Assembly (NCBI RefSeq): GCF_004827385.1
Contig: NZ_SRXN01000001.1
Span: 310,001 to 374,000 of the forward strand
Length of the DNA: 64,000 bases
Direction: 5' to 3'
Origin: Ensifer sp. MPMI2T
GTDB lineage: Bacteria; Pseudomonadota; Alphaproteobacteria; Rhizobiales; Rhizobiaceae
Positions within the stretch are counted from its first letter, which is position 1. The number at the start of each line of letters is the position of its first letter. Under the pieces are notes generated by a model that was not told where the DNA came from, made no database searches, and was given only the letters and a program-made list of their open reading frames with translations. A program made the translations under genes and the position numbers. Positions 55,281 to 63,919 of the stretch are shown piece by piece.

Positions 55281-58200
55281 ATGGCGAATGACGAGAGCCT
55301 TGGGCAGGGTGTAACTGCGACGCATCCGCAGTTCGTACACTTGCGTGTGCATTCGGCCTTCTCGCTGCTCGAGGGTGCGCTGCCGCTGAAGAAAGTCATC
55401 GGCAAGGCTGTGGCCGATGAACAGCCAGCCATTGGCATTGCCGACACCAATAATCTCTTTGCGGCGCTCGAATTTTCGCAGAAGGCGGCGGATGACGGCT
55501 TGCAGCCGATCATTGGCTGCCAGTTGTCGATCGACATGGAAGACGAGGCGGAAGCAGAACGGCGCGGTCATCATCATCAGCTTGCGAAACTGCCGTCGCT
55601 GGTGCTGATCGCCGCAACCGACGCTGGCTATGTCCGGCTCGTCGACCTCGTCAGCCGCGCCTATCTCGACGGCGAGGGCAGCCAGGCGGCGCGAATTACG
55701 CGGTCATGGCTCACTGAGGGCGGGACCGATGGTCTGATCGCGCTGACGGGGGCGGCGAGCGGACCGATCGACATGGCATTGAAAGCGGGGTCGCCGGTTC
55801 TGGCCGAAAACCGCCTGAAGGCGTTGATCGAGCTCTTCGGCGACCGGCTCTATCTGGAACTGCAGCGGCACGGCAACTATGACCGGCGGAACGAGAGCCG
55901 CATGGTCGAACTCGCCTATCGCTTTGATGTGCCGTTGGTGGCGACCAACGAGGCATTCTTTCCCGCTCCGGCTGACTACGATGCGCACGACGCCCTCATG
56001 GCGGTCGCGCACAACGCGATGGTTTCGGATGACAGCCGTTTCCGCCTGACGCCGGACCACTATCTGAAAAGCCGCAAGGAGATGGCGGCGCTCTTCGCCG
56101 ATCTTCCGGAAGCCCTCGAGAACACGATCGAGATTGCCCGCCGCTGCTGCTTCATGCTGAAGACGCGCGGGCCGATACTGCCGCGCTTCACCGGCGCTTC
56201 GGAGGATCCGGAGGAAGCGGAACGTGCGGAGGCTGCAGAGCTTCGCCGACAGGCGGAAGAGGGGCTGGAGCGCCGCCTGGCGAAGCTCGGAATGGCGCCC
56301 GGCTACAAGGAAGAGGATTATCGCGAACGGCTGGCCTTCGAACTCGGCGTCATCGAACGGATGAAGTTCCCCGGCTACTTCCTTATCGTTTCGGACTTCA
56401 TCAAATGGGCCAAGCAGCACGACATTCCCGTCGGCCCGGGCCGCGGCTCGGGTGCGGGATCGCTGGTGGCCTATGCGCTGACGATCACCGACGTTGATCC
56501 GATGCGGTTCTCTCTGCTGTTCGAGCGCTTCCTCAATCCCGAACGCGTGTCGATGCCGGACTTCGATATCGACTTCTGCCAGGACCGCCGCGAAGAGGTC
56601 ATTCGGTACGTCCAGGGCAAATACGGCCGCGAGCAGGTGGCGCAGATCATCACGTTTGGATCGCTGCAGGCGCGTGCGGCGCTGCGCGATGTCGGCCGCG
56701 TGCTCGAAATGCCCTACGGCCAGGTCGACAAGATCTGCAAGCTGGTGCCGAACAACCCTGCCAATCCAACGCCGCTTTCGAAAGCAATCGAGGAGGAGCC
56801 GCGGCTGCAGGAGGAGGCGGAAAAGGAACCGGTCGTGGCGCGCCTTCTCGATATCGCCCAGAAGATCGAAGGCCTCTACCGTCACGCCTCGACCCACGCC
56901 GCCGGCATCGTCATCGGTGATCGGCCGCTCTCGAAGCTGGTGCCGATGTACCGCGATCCACGCTCGGACATGCCGGTTACCCAGTTCAACATGAAGTGGG
57001 TGGAGCAGGCCGGCCTCGTTAAGTTCGACTTCCTCGGCCTGAAAACGCTAACGGTGCTGAAGACTGCGGTCGATTTCGTCGCCAAGCGCGGCATTCATAT
57101 CGATCTTGCGAGCATTCCGCTCGACGATGTGAAGACCTACGAGATGCTTTCCCGCGGCGAGACGGTCGGCGTGTTCCAGGTGGAAAGCGCCGGCATGCGC
57201 AAGGCGCTGATCGGCATGCGGCCAGACTGCATCGAGGACATCATCGCACTTGTTGCGCTCTACCGCCCGGGCCCGATGGAGAACATCCCGGTCTACAACG
57301 CCCGCAAGCATGGCGAGGAAGAGATCGAGTCGATTCACCCGAAGATCGATTACCTGCTGAAGGAGACGCAGGGCGTTATCGTCTATCAGGAGCAGGTGAT
57401 GCAGATCGCCCAGGTGCTCTCGGGCTACTCCCTCGGCGAGGCCGATCTGTTGCGCCGCGCCATGGGCAAGAAGATCAAGGAGGAGATGGACAAGCAGCGC
57501 GCCCGCTTCGTCGAGGGCGCCGTCAAGAACGACGTGTCGAAACCGCAGGCCGACCTGATCTTCGACCTGCTTGCGAAGTTCGCCAACTACGGCTTCAACA
57601 AGTCGCATGCGGCCGCCTACGCGATCGTCTCCTACCAGACCGCCTATATGAAGGCGCATTATCCGGTCGAGTTCCTCGCCGCGTCGATGACGCTCGATAT
57701 GTCAAATACGGAAAAGATCAACGATTTCCGCCAGGACGCCATGCGTCTCGGGATCGAAGTGATCGCGCCATCGGTGCAGACCTCGTTCCGCCATTTCGAG
57801 ACCGGCGACAACCGCATTTACTACTCGCTTGCCGCCATCAAGGGGGTCGGCGAGTCGGCCGTCGAGCACATCGTCGCCATTCGCGGCGATCGGCCCTTCG
57901 CGAGCCTTGAGGATTTCTGCCTCCGGATCGATCCGAAACTCCTGAACAGGCGTGTTTTCGAAAGCCTGATCGCCGCTGGCGCTTTTGATTCCTTCGGCTA
58001 CGACAGGGCCGAACTCATTGGCGGCCTCGATCGGGTCCTCGGCTTTGCCCAGCGCGCGCAGGAAAACAAAGTGAGCGGCCAGAGCGATATGTTCGGAGCC
58101 GGTGCCGCCACTGGTCCAGAGAGGATCGCGCTGCCGGCCTACACGCCTTGGCTCGCCTCCGAGAAGCTGCACAGGGAGTTCCAAGTGCTCGGCTTCTATC

Positions 58201-58775
58201 TTTCGGCCCACCCGCTCGATACCTACAACAAGCTGCTGGCGAAGATGCGCGTTCAGACCTTCGCCGATTTCGCTGCCGCGGTGAAGCAGGGGGCGACCGC
58301 CGGCCGACTGGCGGGAACGGTGACGTCCAAGCAGGAGCGCAAGACGCGCACCGGCAACAAGATGGGAATCGTCGCCTTTTCCGACGCATCAGGCCAGTTC
58401 GAGGCCGTTCTTTTCTCGGAAATGCTGAACCAGTATCGCGATCTCCTCGAGCCGGGCAAATCGCTGGTCATGACGGTTGCGGCCGAGGAGCGGCCGGAAG
58501 GAATCGGCCTTCGCATTCAGACTTTGCGCTCTCTCGAAGAGGAATCGCTGCAGATGCAGAAGGCGCTCAGGGTTTTTGTGCGCGACGCCGGTCCGCTGCG
58601 CTCCATCGCCTCCCATCTCAACATCAAGGGCGATGGTCTCGTTTCCTTCGTGGTGATCAAGGAAAACGGCCAGCGGGAGATCGAGGTCGAACTCAACGAG
58701 AAATACCGGATTTCGCCGGAGATTGCCGCGGCGCTCCGCTCGGCCCCGGGCGTCGTCGATGTCGAGCTCGTTTAG
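55281..58775 (+). CDS. dnaE: DNA polymerase III alpha subunit
   Basis: Catalytic subunit of the replicative polymerase. 1164 aa from ATG 55281. N-terminal PHP domain (VHLRVHSAFSLLEG), the palm-domain catalytic aspartates in MPDFDIDFCQD (about residue 430), a fingers/tau-binding region, the clamp-binding motif GQSDMF near residue 933 and a C-terminal OB fold. Size and clamp motif mark it as the main DnaE1, not the mutagenic DnaE2/ImuC. The leader can fold CTCCGA/TCGGAG (55255-55273), which covers the ribosome binding site. Its TAG stop is the first part of a family B repeat. Confidence 0.97.
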   Translation: MANDESLGQGVTATHPQFVHLRVHSAFSLLEGALPLKKVIGKAVADEQPAIGIADTNNLFAALEFSQKAADDGLQPIIGCQLSIDMEDEAEAERRGHHHQLAKLPSLVLIAATDAGYVRLVDLVSRAYLDGEGSQAARITRSWLTEGGTDGLIALTGAASGPIDMALKAGSPVLAENRLKALIELFGDRLYLELQRHGNYDRRNESRMVELAYRFDVPLVATNEAFFPAPADYDAHDALMAVAHNAMVSDDSRFRLTPDHYLKSRKEMAALFADLPEALENTIEIARRCCFMLKTRGPILPRFTGASEDPEEAERAEAAELRRQAEEGLERRLAKLGMAPGYKEEDYRERLAFELGVIERMKFPGYFLIVSDFIKWAKQHDIPVGPGRGSGAGSLVAYALTITDVDPMRFSLLFERFLNPERVSMPDFDIDFCQDRREEVIRYVQGKYGREQVAQIITFGSLQARAALRDVGRVLEMPYGQVDKICKLVPNNPANPTPLSKAIEEEPRLQEEAEKEPVVARLLDIAQKIEGLYRHASTHAAGIVIGDRPLSKLVPMYRDPRSDMPVTQFNMKWVEQAGLVKFDFLGLKTLTVLKTAVDFVAKRGIHIDLASIPLDDVKTYEMLSRGETVGVFQVESAGMRKALIGMRPDCIEDIIALVALYRPGPMENIPVYNARKHGEEEIESIHPKIDYLLKETQGVIVYQEQVMQIAQVLSGYSLGEADLLRRAMGKKIKEEMDKQRARFVEGAVKNDVSKPQADLIFDLLAKFANYGFNKSHAAAYAIVSYQTAYMKAHYPVEFLAASMTLDMSNTEKINDFRQDAMRLGIEVIAPSVQTSFRHFETGDNRIYYSLAAIKGVGESAVEHIVAIRGDRPFASLEDFCLRIDPKLLNRRVFESLIAAGAFDSFGYDRAELIGGLDRVLGFAQRAQENKVSGQSDMFGAGAATGPERIALPAYTPWLASEKLHREFQVLGFYLSAHPLDTYNKLLAKMRVQTFADFAAAVKQGATAGRLAGTVTSKQERKTRTGNKMGIVAFSDASGQFEAVLFSEMLNQYRDLLEPGKSLVMTVAAEERPEGIGLRIQTLRSLEEESLQMQKALRVFVRDAGPLRSIASHLNIKGDGLVSFVVIKENGQREIEVELNEKYRISPEIAAALRSAPGVVDVELV

Positions 58776-58842
58776 AACGGGATGAGGAAAGTGTGCGCGG
58801 TTTTCCGCCGGTACCCCGCTCTAATTCATTGTGATCTAAAGC
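58773..58842 (+). repeat. Palindromic repeat (family B, copy 2), overlapping the dnaE stop
   Basis: TAGAACGGGATGAGGAAAG...GGTTTTCCGCCGGTACCCCGCTCTA. It begins with the TAG that ends dnaE, so the repeat supplies the stop codon. The arms (AGAACGGG / CCCGCTCT) can pair around TTTTCC. Related to copies at 54038 and 63408. Confidence 0.7.
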
Positions 58843-58911
58843 AAATCCAGGAAAGGTGTGCGACGGTTTGGCGTCTGGAATTGCGCAGTCTCAAGCCCCG
58901 AGCAGCGGCTG

Positions 58912-60144
58912 TCAGCGCGGCCTGGTGCGTGTGATGGTGATGAAATCCGTTCCCTCGCCAGTTTCCTGTCCGCTCTCCGTATCGGAGATCGACAAGGACG
59001 ATCCGTTGACGAGAAGACCTGCGATCCGCGCCCGCACGTCTGCGGGCACGGAGATCCGCTCCAGCGCTGCCTGAAGCGCATCGGACGCCGAAGGATCGGC
59101 GTCGACCGAAATGCCGAGACGTTTTTTCATTGACACGGACAAGTGATTTTCCAGGGAAACGCCAAACCATTTGCCAGTGCCGCTTGCGGAATCGTGATCC
59201 TGGAACTGCAGGAAATGCGTCCCCAACGCAGGTTTCGGATGCCCGATGTCGACGTCGGCCGAGAACAGCGGTTGGAACCGTTGACGCACAAGCAAGATGC
59301 CATTCGACGGCTTTTCGCGGCCGGCCTTGTGGAACACTTTATCGATCAGTTCCGGCGTTATCTTGCCGTCGAGCGGAAGACCTTCGGCAGATTGGAAGGC
59401 GCGGATGGCGTCAGACGTGGCGGGACCGGTCCAGCCATCCGGGACGCCGGCGTCGAAGCCGAGGCTGCTTAGCACCACTTGTAGCTCGCGGACGGTGTCG
59501 CGGGTGCTGCGCCGCGTAATCAAGATGCGGATCGGTGTCTGCGATTGGCTGGAAGCGGCCGGCACGGAGGCCGTCTTGATCATTGCCACTTCGAGTGGAT
59601 TGTTCTCCTTCTGGCTGAGCGCGGGACGCAGCGGAACATCCGACAGGGGAGCCGGCTTTTCCTCAAGCACTTGGTTCGGCTGAAAAAGCGTAGCACTCGA
59701 AATCTCGGTCGGAACCACCTGTCGATCAGAAATCAGCACGTGCATTCCGTGCCTGGTCATCTTGAATAGTTTCGCCGCAAATTTGCTGGGCAACCGCACG
59801 CAACCGTGCGAGGCCGGGTATTTTGGCACGTGGTCGGAGCCATGGAGGGCAATTCCGGACCAGGTCAGCCGCTGCATGAACGGCATCGGCGCGTTCGAAT
59901 AGATGTTGGACTTGTGGTGGCGGCGTTTTTCGAGGATTGAGAAAATACCCGTCGGCGTCGAATGGCCGGCTTTCCCGGTCGATACCTTCGAGGTGGCTAT
60001 GACCGTATTACCGTCATAGACGACAATCGATTGCTGCTGCGTCGAGACGATCACCTGCAGCGGTGTATCGCTGGCGGCAATGACGGAAGACGCCGACGCC
60101 AGCAGGAGGGCGAACCCGCCTCCGAGAGTGAAACGCAAAACCAT
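58912..60144 (-). CDS. L,D-transpeptidase with peptidoglycan-binding domain
   Basis: 410 aa from ATG 60144, which leads straight into a signal peptide (MVLRFTLGGGFALLLASASS, cleavage near VIA-ASD); an upstream start at 60189 is less likely. YkuD catalytic motif HGSDHVPKYPASHGCVRLPS (Cys nucleophile) in residues about 120-140, then a Pro/Ser-rich linker and a peptidoglycan-binding domain (VRELQVVLSSLGFDAGVPDG ... AIRAFQSAEGLPLDG). Periplasmic; makes 3-3 cross-links or attaches proteins to the wall. Rhizobiales use many such enzymes for polar growth. Confidence 0.92.
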   Translation of the reverse strand: MVLRFTLGGGFALLLASASSVIAASDTPLQVIVSTQQQSIVVYDGNTVIATSKVSTGKAGHSTPTGIFSILEKRRHHKSNIYSNAPMPFMQRLTWSGIALHGSDHVPKYPASHGCVRLPSKFAAKLFKMTRHGMHVLISDRQVVPTEISSATLFQPNQVLEEKPAPLSDVPLRPALSQKENNPLEVAMIKTASVPAASSQSQTPIRILITRRSTRDTVRELQVVLSSLGFDAGVPDGWTGPATSDAIRAFQSAEGLPLDGKITPELIDKVFHKAGREKPSNGILLVRQRFQPLFSADVDIGHPKPALGTHFLQFQDHDSASGTGKWFGVSLENHLSVSMKKRLGISVDADPSASDALQAALERISVPADVRARIAGLLVNGSSLSISDTESGQETGEGTDFITITRTRPR

Positions 60145-60267
60145 ACTCTCATTCCAACGCAAGAACTGTCGAATGAGCGTATCCGCCAATATTTAAGGAA
60201 TTCGATCCGTGCGAGCGGGCCTAATGCATGTCGCCCCAAAAGTGTATACGTTTGAACGCGATGCGTT

Positions 60268-60363
60268 TTAGAGCGCCGTTCGCCTTTCAGACGCACAAAG
60301 GTTGATGTAGCACTTTGAATTGCTGCATGTTTTTGTCGTAGGCTCTAAAGGAAACATGCAGTA
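60268..60363 (-). repeat. RIME-like palindromic repeat, diverged copy (family A)
   Basis: Reverse orientation: TTAGAGCGCCGTTCGCC...AGACGCACAAAGG...GATGTAG, TTTGAATTGCTGCATG, then GGAAACATGCAG. Many substitutions compared with the copies at 2118 and 54150. It lies between the L,D-transpeptidase start and the dinB stop. Confidence 0.7.
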
Positions 60364-60372
60364 GACGCAGCA

Positions 60373-61665
60373 TTATTGGTCGCGACGCCTGTGGCCGAAG
60401 GTATAGCCGGTCTCGACGGTCGTCTTGCCGAACCTGTCGCGCAGCTTGTTGATGGCATCCTCGGCAGCCGCGCGCCTCGTCGCTGCCGGATCCACCAGAT
60501 CCGGCGGATCGGCGAGACCGGGATCGGACAGGTCGCTGACGCCGATACCGATCAGCCTGTATCGCGTTCCGTCGACTTCCTTTTCCAGAAGCTGGAGGCC
60601 GGTGCGGAAGATTCGATCCGCCAGACGTGTTGGGCTGTCGAGCCTCCGGTTGCGCGTGCGAGTCTTGAAGTCGGCGGTCTTGAGCTTGAGGACGACGGTT
60701 TGTCCGGCAAGCTCCGCCTTGCGTAGACGCAGCGCCACCTGTTCACTGAGCCGCCTGAGATGCGGGACCAGTTCCTCCGGGCGTGAAAGATCGTCGTTGA
60801 ATGTGGTTTCCGACGACACGCTCTTGGCTTCCCCGTCCGTCTCCACGATCCGCTCGTCCTGACCGTGCGAGAGGCGGTAGAGCCTTTGGCCCATCGTGCC
60901 GTAGCGGCGCATCAGGTCGGCCTCCTCCATCATCTGCAACTGGCCGATCGTGCGGATGCCGTCCCGTTCGAGCGTCGCGGCAAAGACCTTGCCAACGCCC
61001 CAGATCAGTGTGACCGGCCGCTCCTTCAGGAAGTCCACGGCCTCTGCCTGACCTATGACAGAGAAACCACGTGGCTTCTGGAGATCGGAGGCAACCTTGG
61101 CGAGGAACTTGCAGTAGGACAGACCGACCGACACGGTGATGCCGATCTCCTGCTCCACGCGCCTCGCGAACCGGGCAAGTGTGCGGGCCGGGGGATCGTG
61201 ATGAAGCCGCTCGGTCCCGCTAAGATCGAGGAAGGCTTCGTCGATCGACAGCGGCTGCACAAGCGGCGTCAGTTCCAGCATCAGCGACCGTACTTCGCGT
61301 CCGACGCGCGAGTATTTCTCCATATTCGGCTTGATCACGACCGCCTGCGGACAGGCTTCCAGCGCTTTGAACATCGGCATGGCGGAGCGAACACCGTGAA
61401 TGCGGGCGATGTAGCAGGCGGTCGAAACGACGCCGCGTTTGCCGCCGCCGATGATCACCGGCTTGTCGGCAAGCTCCGGATCGTCACGCTTCTCGATCGA
61501 CGCGTAGAAGGCATCGCAGTCGATATGCGCGAGCGTCAGCTTGTAGAGTTCAGAGTGGCGAAGAAGCCGGGGACTCCCACAGGACAAACACCGTCGCGCC
61601 TGGGCGGCCTGCTCCTTGAGGCAGTCTCGGCAGAAGCCAGGAATCGATGCGGCGCTGTCGGGCAT
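60373..61665 (-). CDS. dinB: DNA polymerase IV (DinB) with N-terminal zinc-ribbon-like segment
   Basis: Y-family translesion polymerase. 430 aa. The N-terminal 35 residues carry two CxxC pairs (Cys12/15, Cys26/29), a possible zinc ribbon absent from E. coli DinB. The catalytic core follows: [49 protein letters not shown], then [20 protein letters not shown] and the helix-hairpin-helix [16 protein letters not shown], with a little-finger domain at the end. No obvious C-terminal QLSLF-type clamp motif was seen. An exact SOS box lies 5 bp before the start. Confidence 0.94.
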   Translation of the reverse strand: MPDSAASIPGFCRDCLKEQAAQARRCLSCGSPRLLRHSELYKLTLAHIDCDAFYASIEKRDDPELADKPVIIGGGKRGVVSTACYIARIHGVRSAMPMFKALEACPQAVVIKPNMEKYSRVGREVRSLMLELTPLVQPLSIDEAFLDLSGTERLHHDPPARTLARFARRVEQEIGITVSVGLSYCKFLAKVASDLQKPRGFSVIGQAEAVDFLKERPVTLIWGVGKVFAATLERDGIRTIGQLQMMEEADLMRRYGTMGQRLYRLSHGQDERIVETDGEAKSVSSETTFNDDLSRPEELVPHLRRLSEQVALRLRKAELAGQTVVLKLKTADFKTRTRNRRLDSPTRLADRIFRTGLQLLEKEVDGTRYRLIGIGVSDLSDPGLADPPDLVDPAATRRAAAEDAINKLRDRFGKTTVETGYTFGHRRRDQ

Positions 61666-61670
61666 ATCCG

Positions 61671-61685
61671 GAACAAATGTTGAAC
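61671..61685 (-). promoter_or_regulatory. SOS (LexA) box of dinB
   Basis: GAAC-AAATGTT-GAAC on the plus strand (GTTC-N7-GTTC in dinB sense), 5 bp upstream of the dinB ATG. Exact match to the alphaproteobacterial LexA box, and dinB is a classic SOS gene. Confidence 0.75.
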
Positions 61686-61740
61686 GCGGCGACTTTACGC
61701 TCTACGCTACTGAGTCTCAAGGCGGCACTCGGAGGCTACT

Positions 61741-62328
61741 TTGAATATCGCCCTGCAATTTGCACCGGTCACGGCCGATCGCTGGCCAGATTTCGAGACT
61801 CTCTTTGGTCCGAAGGGGGCGTTCTGCGGCTGCTGGTGTGTCGCTTTGCGCCTGCCTTATGCGATCCGCGGCAACATGACGGTTGACCAGCGAAAGGACT
61901 TCATGCGCGCTCGAATCGAGGCCGGGCCGCCACCGGGCATCCTCGGCTACTCAGAGGGAAAGCCGGTCGCCTGGGTTCAGGTCGGGCCGCGCCATGACGT
62001 GCCGCAGTTCAATTCGCCGCGGACGTGCACGCGGCCGCTCGAAGAGCGTGAGGCGGAGGACGCAAGCGTCTGGGCGGTCAGTTGCTTCTTCCTGTGGTCG
62101 CCGCTGCGCGGCAAGGGGTTGAGCCACCGCATGCTTGCGGCCGCGATCGATCACGCGCGAAAGGAAGGTGCATGCTATCTCGATGCGTGCCCAATCGACC
62201 ACACCAAACAGCCGAAATCGGTAACCCTCTATATCGGCTCGACGGCGATCTTCAATGCGGCGGGCTTCGAGACGGTCGCTCGGCGCAGGGACGGCCGGCC
62301 GCTGATGCGACTGGATCTGAGGCAATGA
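61741..62328 (+). CDS. GNAT family acetyltransferase
   Basis: 195 aa. Acetyl-CoA-binding segment WSPLRGKGLSHRMLAAAIDH (the R/Q-x-x-G-x-A-like loop) preceded by AVSCFFL. The start is TTG 61741 with GGAGG 6-10 bp upstream; no ATG gives the first strand. Cys-rich early segment GAFCGCWCVALRL is unusual for the family. Substrate unknown. Faces dinB across 75 bp that include the SOS box. Confidence 0.82.
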   Translation: MNIALQFAPVTADRWPDFETLFGPKGAFCGCWCVALRLPYAIRGNMTVDQRKDFMRARIEAGPPPGILGYSEGKPVAWVQVGPRHDVPQFNSPRTCTRPLEEREAEDASVWAVSCFFLWSPLRGKGLSHRMLAAAIDHARKEGACYLDACPIDHTKQPKSVTLYIGSTAIFNAAGFETVARRRDGRPLMRLDLRQ

Positions 62329-62375
62329 TGGCGTTGTACGATCTTCAATCCGCGCCGCTACGGCACAAACACCGT

Positions 62376-63021
62376 TCAGCCGTTCACAGCCGCGCGCAAG
62401 TGGGTGCGGATAAGGCGTGCGGCCTGCGCCCAATCCGCAGCCGCATGGATGCCGACATCGGGTGCCGGGGCGAGCGCGAAATTCGGCGTTTGCCATCAGG
62501 TTTATGAGAAGGCAGGAAGGTGCGTGATCCCTTACGGAGTGGAGATTGCGCAGGATGTCGTCAATGAAGACGACAGGGAGTTCCCTGCAGCCGTGCAGGC
62601 GCTTCACAAGCGGGCCTTTCGGCTCCTCGGAGGCGAGCAGCGGATAGGGGAGGCCGAGGGCGTCGAGCAGTGTACGCCGCCTGGCCGCGTGCCGTGGTGG
62701 CATCGCGGTCAGAAACACGATATCCGCCTCGGCGGAGAGTTTCGCAAGCGTGTCGACCACCAGAGCGGCCGGCGTCTGCCACTGCTCCTGCGCATCGTAG
62801 AAGGCGTCGAGCAGCGCCGTCATTGTGGCCTCGCTCGCTGCTTCCCCACGCTGCAGATCGACGATGTTGCCGGTCAGGCGGAAAGAGCTGGGCAACAGCC
62901 TGTGCTGACAACTCTCGAGGAAGAGTTTGAACGGCGTCAGGAATTCAAGGACGACTTCATCGACATCGCTGACGATCAGGGGTCTGTGCCCCAGACGAAC
63001 GATGTCGAGGTCGGCAGCCAT
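62376..63021 (-). pseudogene. HAD-like phosphatase-type gene with a 3' frameshift
   Basis: Starts at ATG 63021. The N-terminal domain has the HAD nucleophile pattern RPLIVSDVDEVVLEFLTPF, the threonine-type motif in DIVFLTAMPPRHAARR and VVFIDDILRNLHSVRDHAPS. The reading frame shifts near 62483: reading on gives an Arg/Pro-rich tail that continues to 61951, antisense to the GNAT gene. One base away the frame reads ALAPAPDVGIHAAADWAQAA and stops at 62376, a normal-looking end. A net +1 or -2 change within CGCG/AAA-type runs explains it. It could be a real mutation or a sequencing error. Intact length would be about 214 aa. Confidence 0.65.
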
Positions 63022-63023
63022 AC

Positions 63024-63296
63024 TCAGCTATCCTCGAAATCCGACGCACCGGAGAGAACGTGGTGCGCCCGGACCACCTCTTCCGGCCGCGTTTGCGTCG
63101 CTGTACAGAAGGCCATCAGCGTCGGTTCGTGGTCCATCAGGAAAGCGACCAAACCGCCCATGAAACCCGGCTCGCCGATTGCCGTGCGCAGTGAAACGGG
63201 GTCGGTGCCGGTCAGGGCGAGGAAACGGGAGAGAAGTTCCGGTTCGTTGGCGAGCCAGGCGAGGATGGCGATTGCTGTTTCGTCAGCGCTCTTCAT
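63024..63296 (-). CDS. DUF3572 family protein
   Basis: 90 aa, small helical protein: AIAILAWLANEPELLSRFLA, TGTDPVSLRTAIGEPGFMGG and LVAFLMDHEPTLMAFC, the family pattern. No known function; typical of Rhizobiales and often beside divK-pleD. It precedes the HAD-like gene on the same strand with 2 bp between them, so the two are one transcript. Confidence 0.85.
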   Translation of the reverse strand: MKSADETAIAILAWLANEPELLSRFLALTGTDPVSLRTAIGEPGFMGGLVAFLMDHEPTLMAFCTATQTRPEEVVRAHHVLSGASDFEDS

Positions 63297-63407
63297 GGTG
63301 TCGGACCTCTCGTCATCTTGCGCCCGGAATTACCTATTTTTCAACCAAATAGCGCTAGCCTCGCGACTGAGGAAATGGGCCGAGTCGCTGATTGTGCAAC
63401 TTATATG

Positions 63408-63489
63408 TCTAGAGCGGGATGAGGAAAAGTGTTTGCGGTTTTCCACTCGCATCCCGCTCTCACCTATTGGAATCGATCACATCGTGATC
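63408..63489 (+). repeat. Palindromic repeat (family B, copy 3)
   Basis: TCTAGAGCGGGATGAGGAAAAG...GGTTTTCCACTCGCATCCCGCTCT...TTGGAATCGATCACATCGTGAT. AGAGCGGGATG pairs with CATCCCGCTCT as a perfect 11-bp stem, and GATCACATCGTGATC gives a second dyad. It ends about 40 bp before divK, inside its promoter region. Confidence 0.75.
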
Positions 63490-63530
63490 TCGTGGACGTG
63501 CAAGGCGGCGGCGGACAGCAAGGTATCGAC

Positions 63531-63902
63531 ATGCCCAAACAGGTGATGATTGTTGAGGACAACGAGCTAAATATGAAGCTCTTCCGCGACCTGATTGAGG
63601 CTTCTGGCTATCAGACGATCCAGACGCGCAACGGCATGGAGGCGCTCGAGCTTGCACGCAAGCACCGGCCCGATCTGATCCTGATGGACATCCAGTTGCC
63701 CGAGGTTTCCGGCTTGGAAGTCACGAAGTGGCTCAAGGAAGACGATGAGCTGCACGTCATTCCGGTCATTGCCGTAACCGCATTCGCCATGAAGGGCGAT
63801 GAGGAGCGTATTCGCCAGGGCGGTTGTGAAGCCTATGTCTCCAAACCGATTTCGGTTCCGAAATTCATCGAAACAATCAAGACCTATCTGGGCGATGCCT
63901 GA
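63531..63902 (+). CDS. divK: Single-domain response regulator DivK
   Basis: Essential polarity and cell-cycle switch in alphaproteobacteria; partners are PleC, DivJ and DivL, and it controls CtrA. 123 aa, receiver domain only. Phospho-acceptor Asp53 in [13 protein letters not shown], acidic pair in IVEDNELN, Thr/Lys of the switch in [13 protein letters not shown] and VSKPISV. ATG 63531. Followed by pleD with 17 bp between, the usual pair. Confidence 0.97.
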   Translation: MPKQVMIVEDNELNMKLFRDLIEASGYQTIQTRNGMEALELARKHRPDLILMDIQLPEVSGLEVTKWLKEDDELHVIPVIAVTAFAMKGDEERIRQGGCEAYVSKPISVPKFIETIKTYLGDA

Positions 63903-63919
63903 GCGGCGGGAAACTTGAG

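Noticed and set aside
61951..62375. C-terminal extension of the HAD-like gene across the GNAT gene
   Set aside because: Arg/Pro-rich antisense sequence after a frame change; the alternative frame gives a shorter, normal end.
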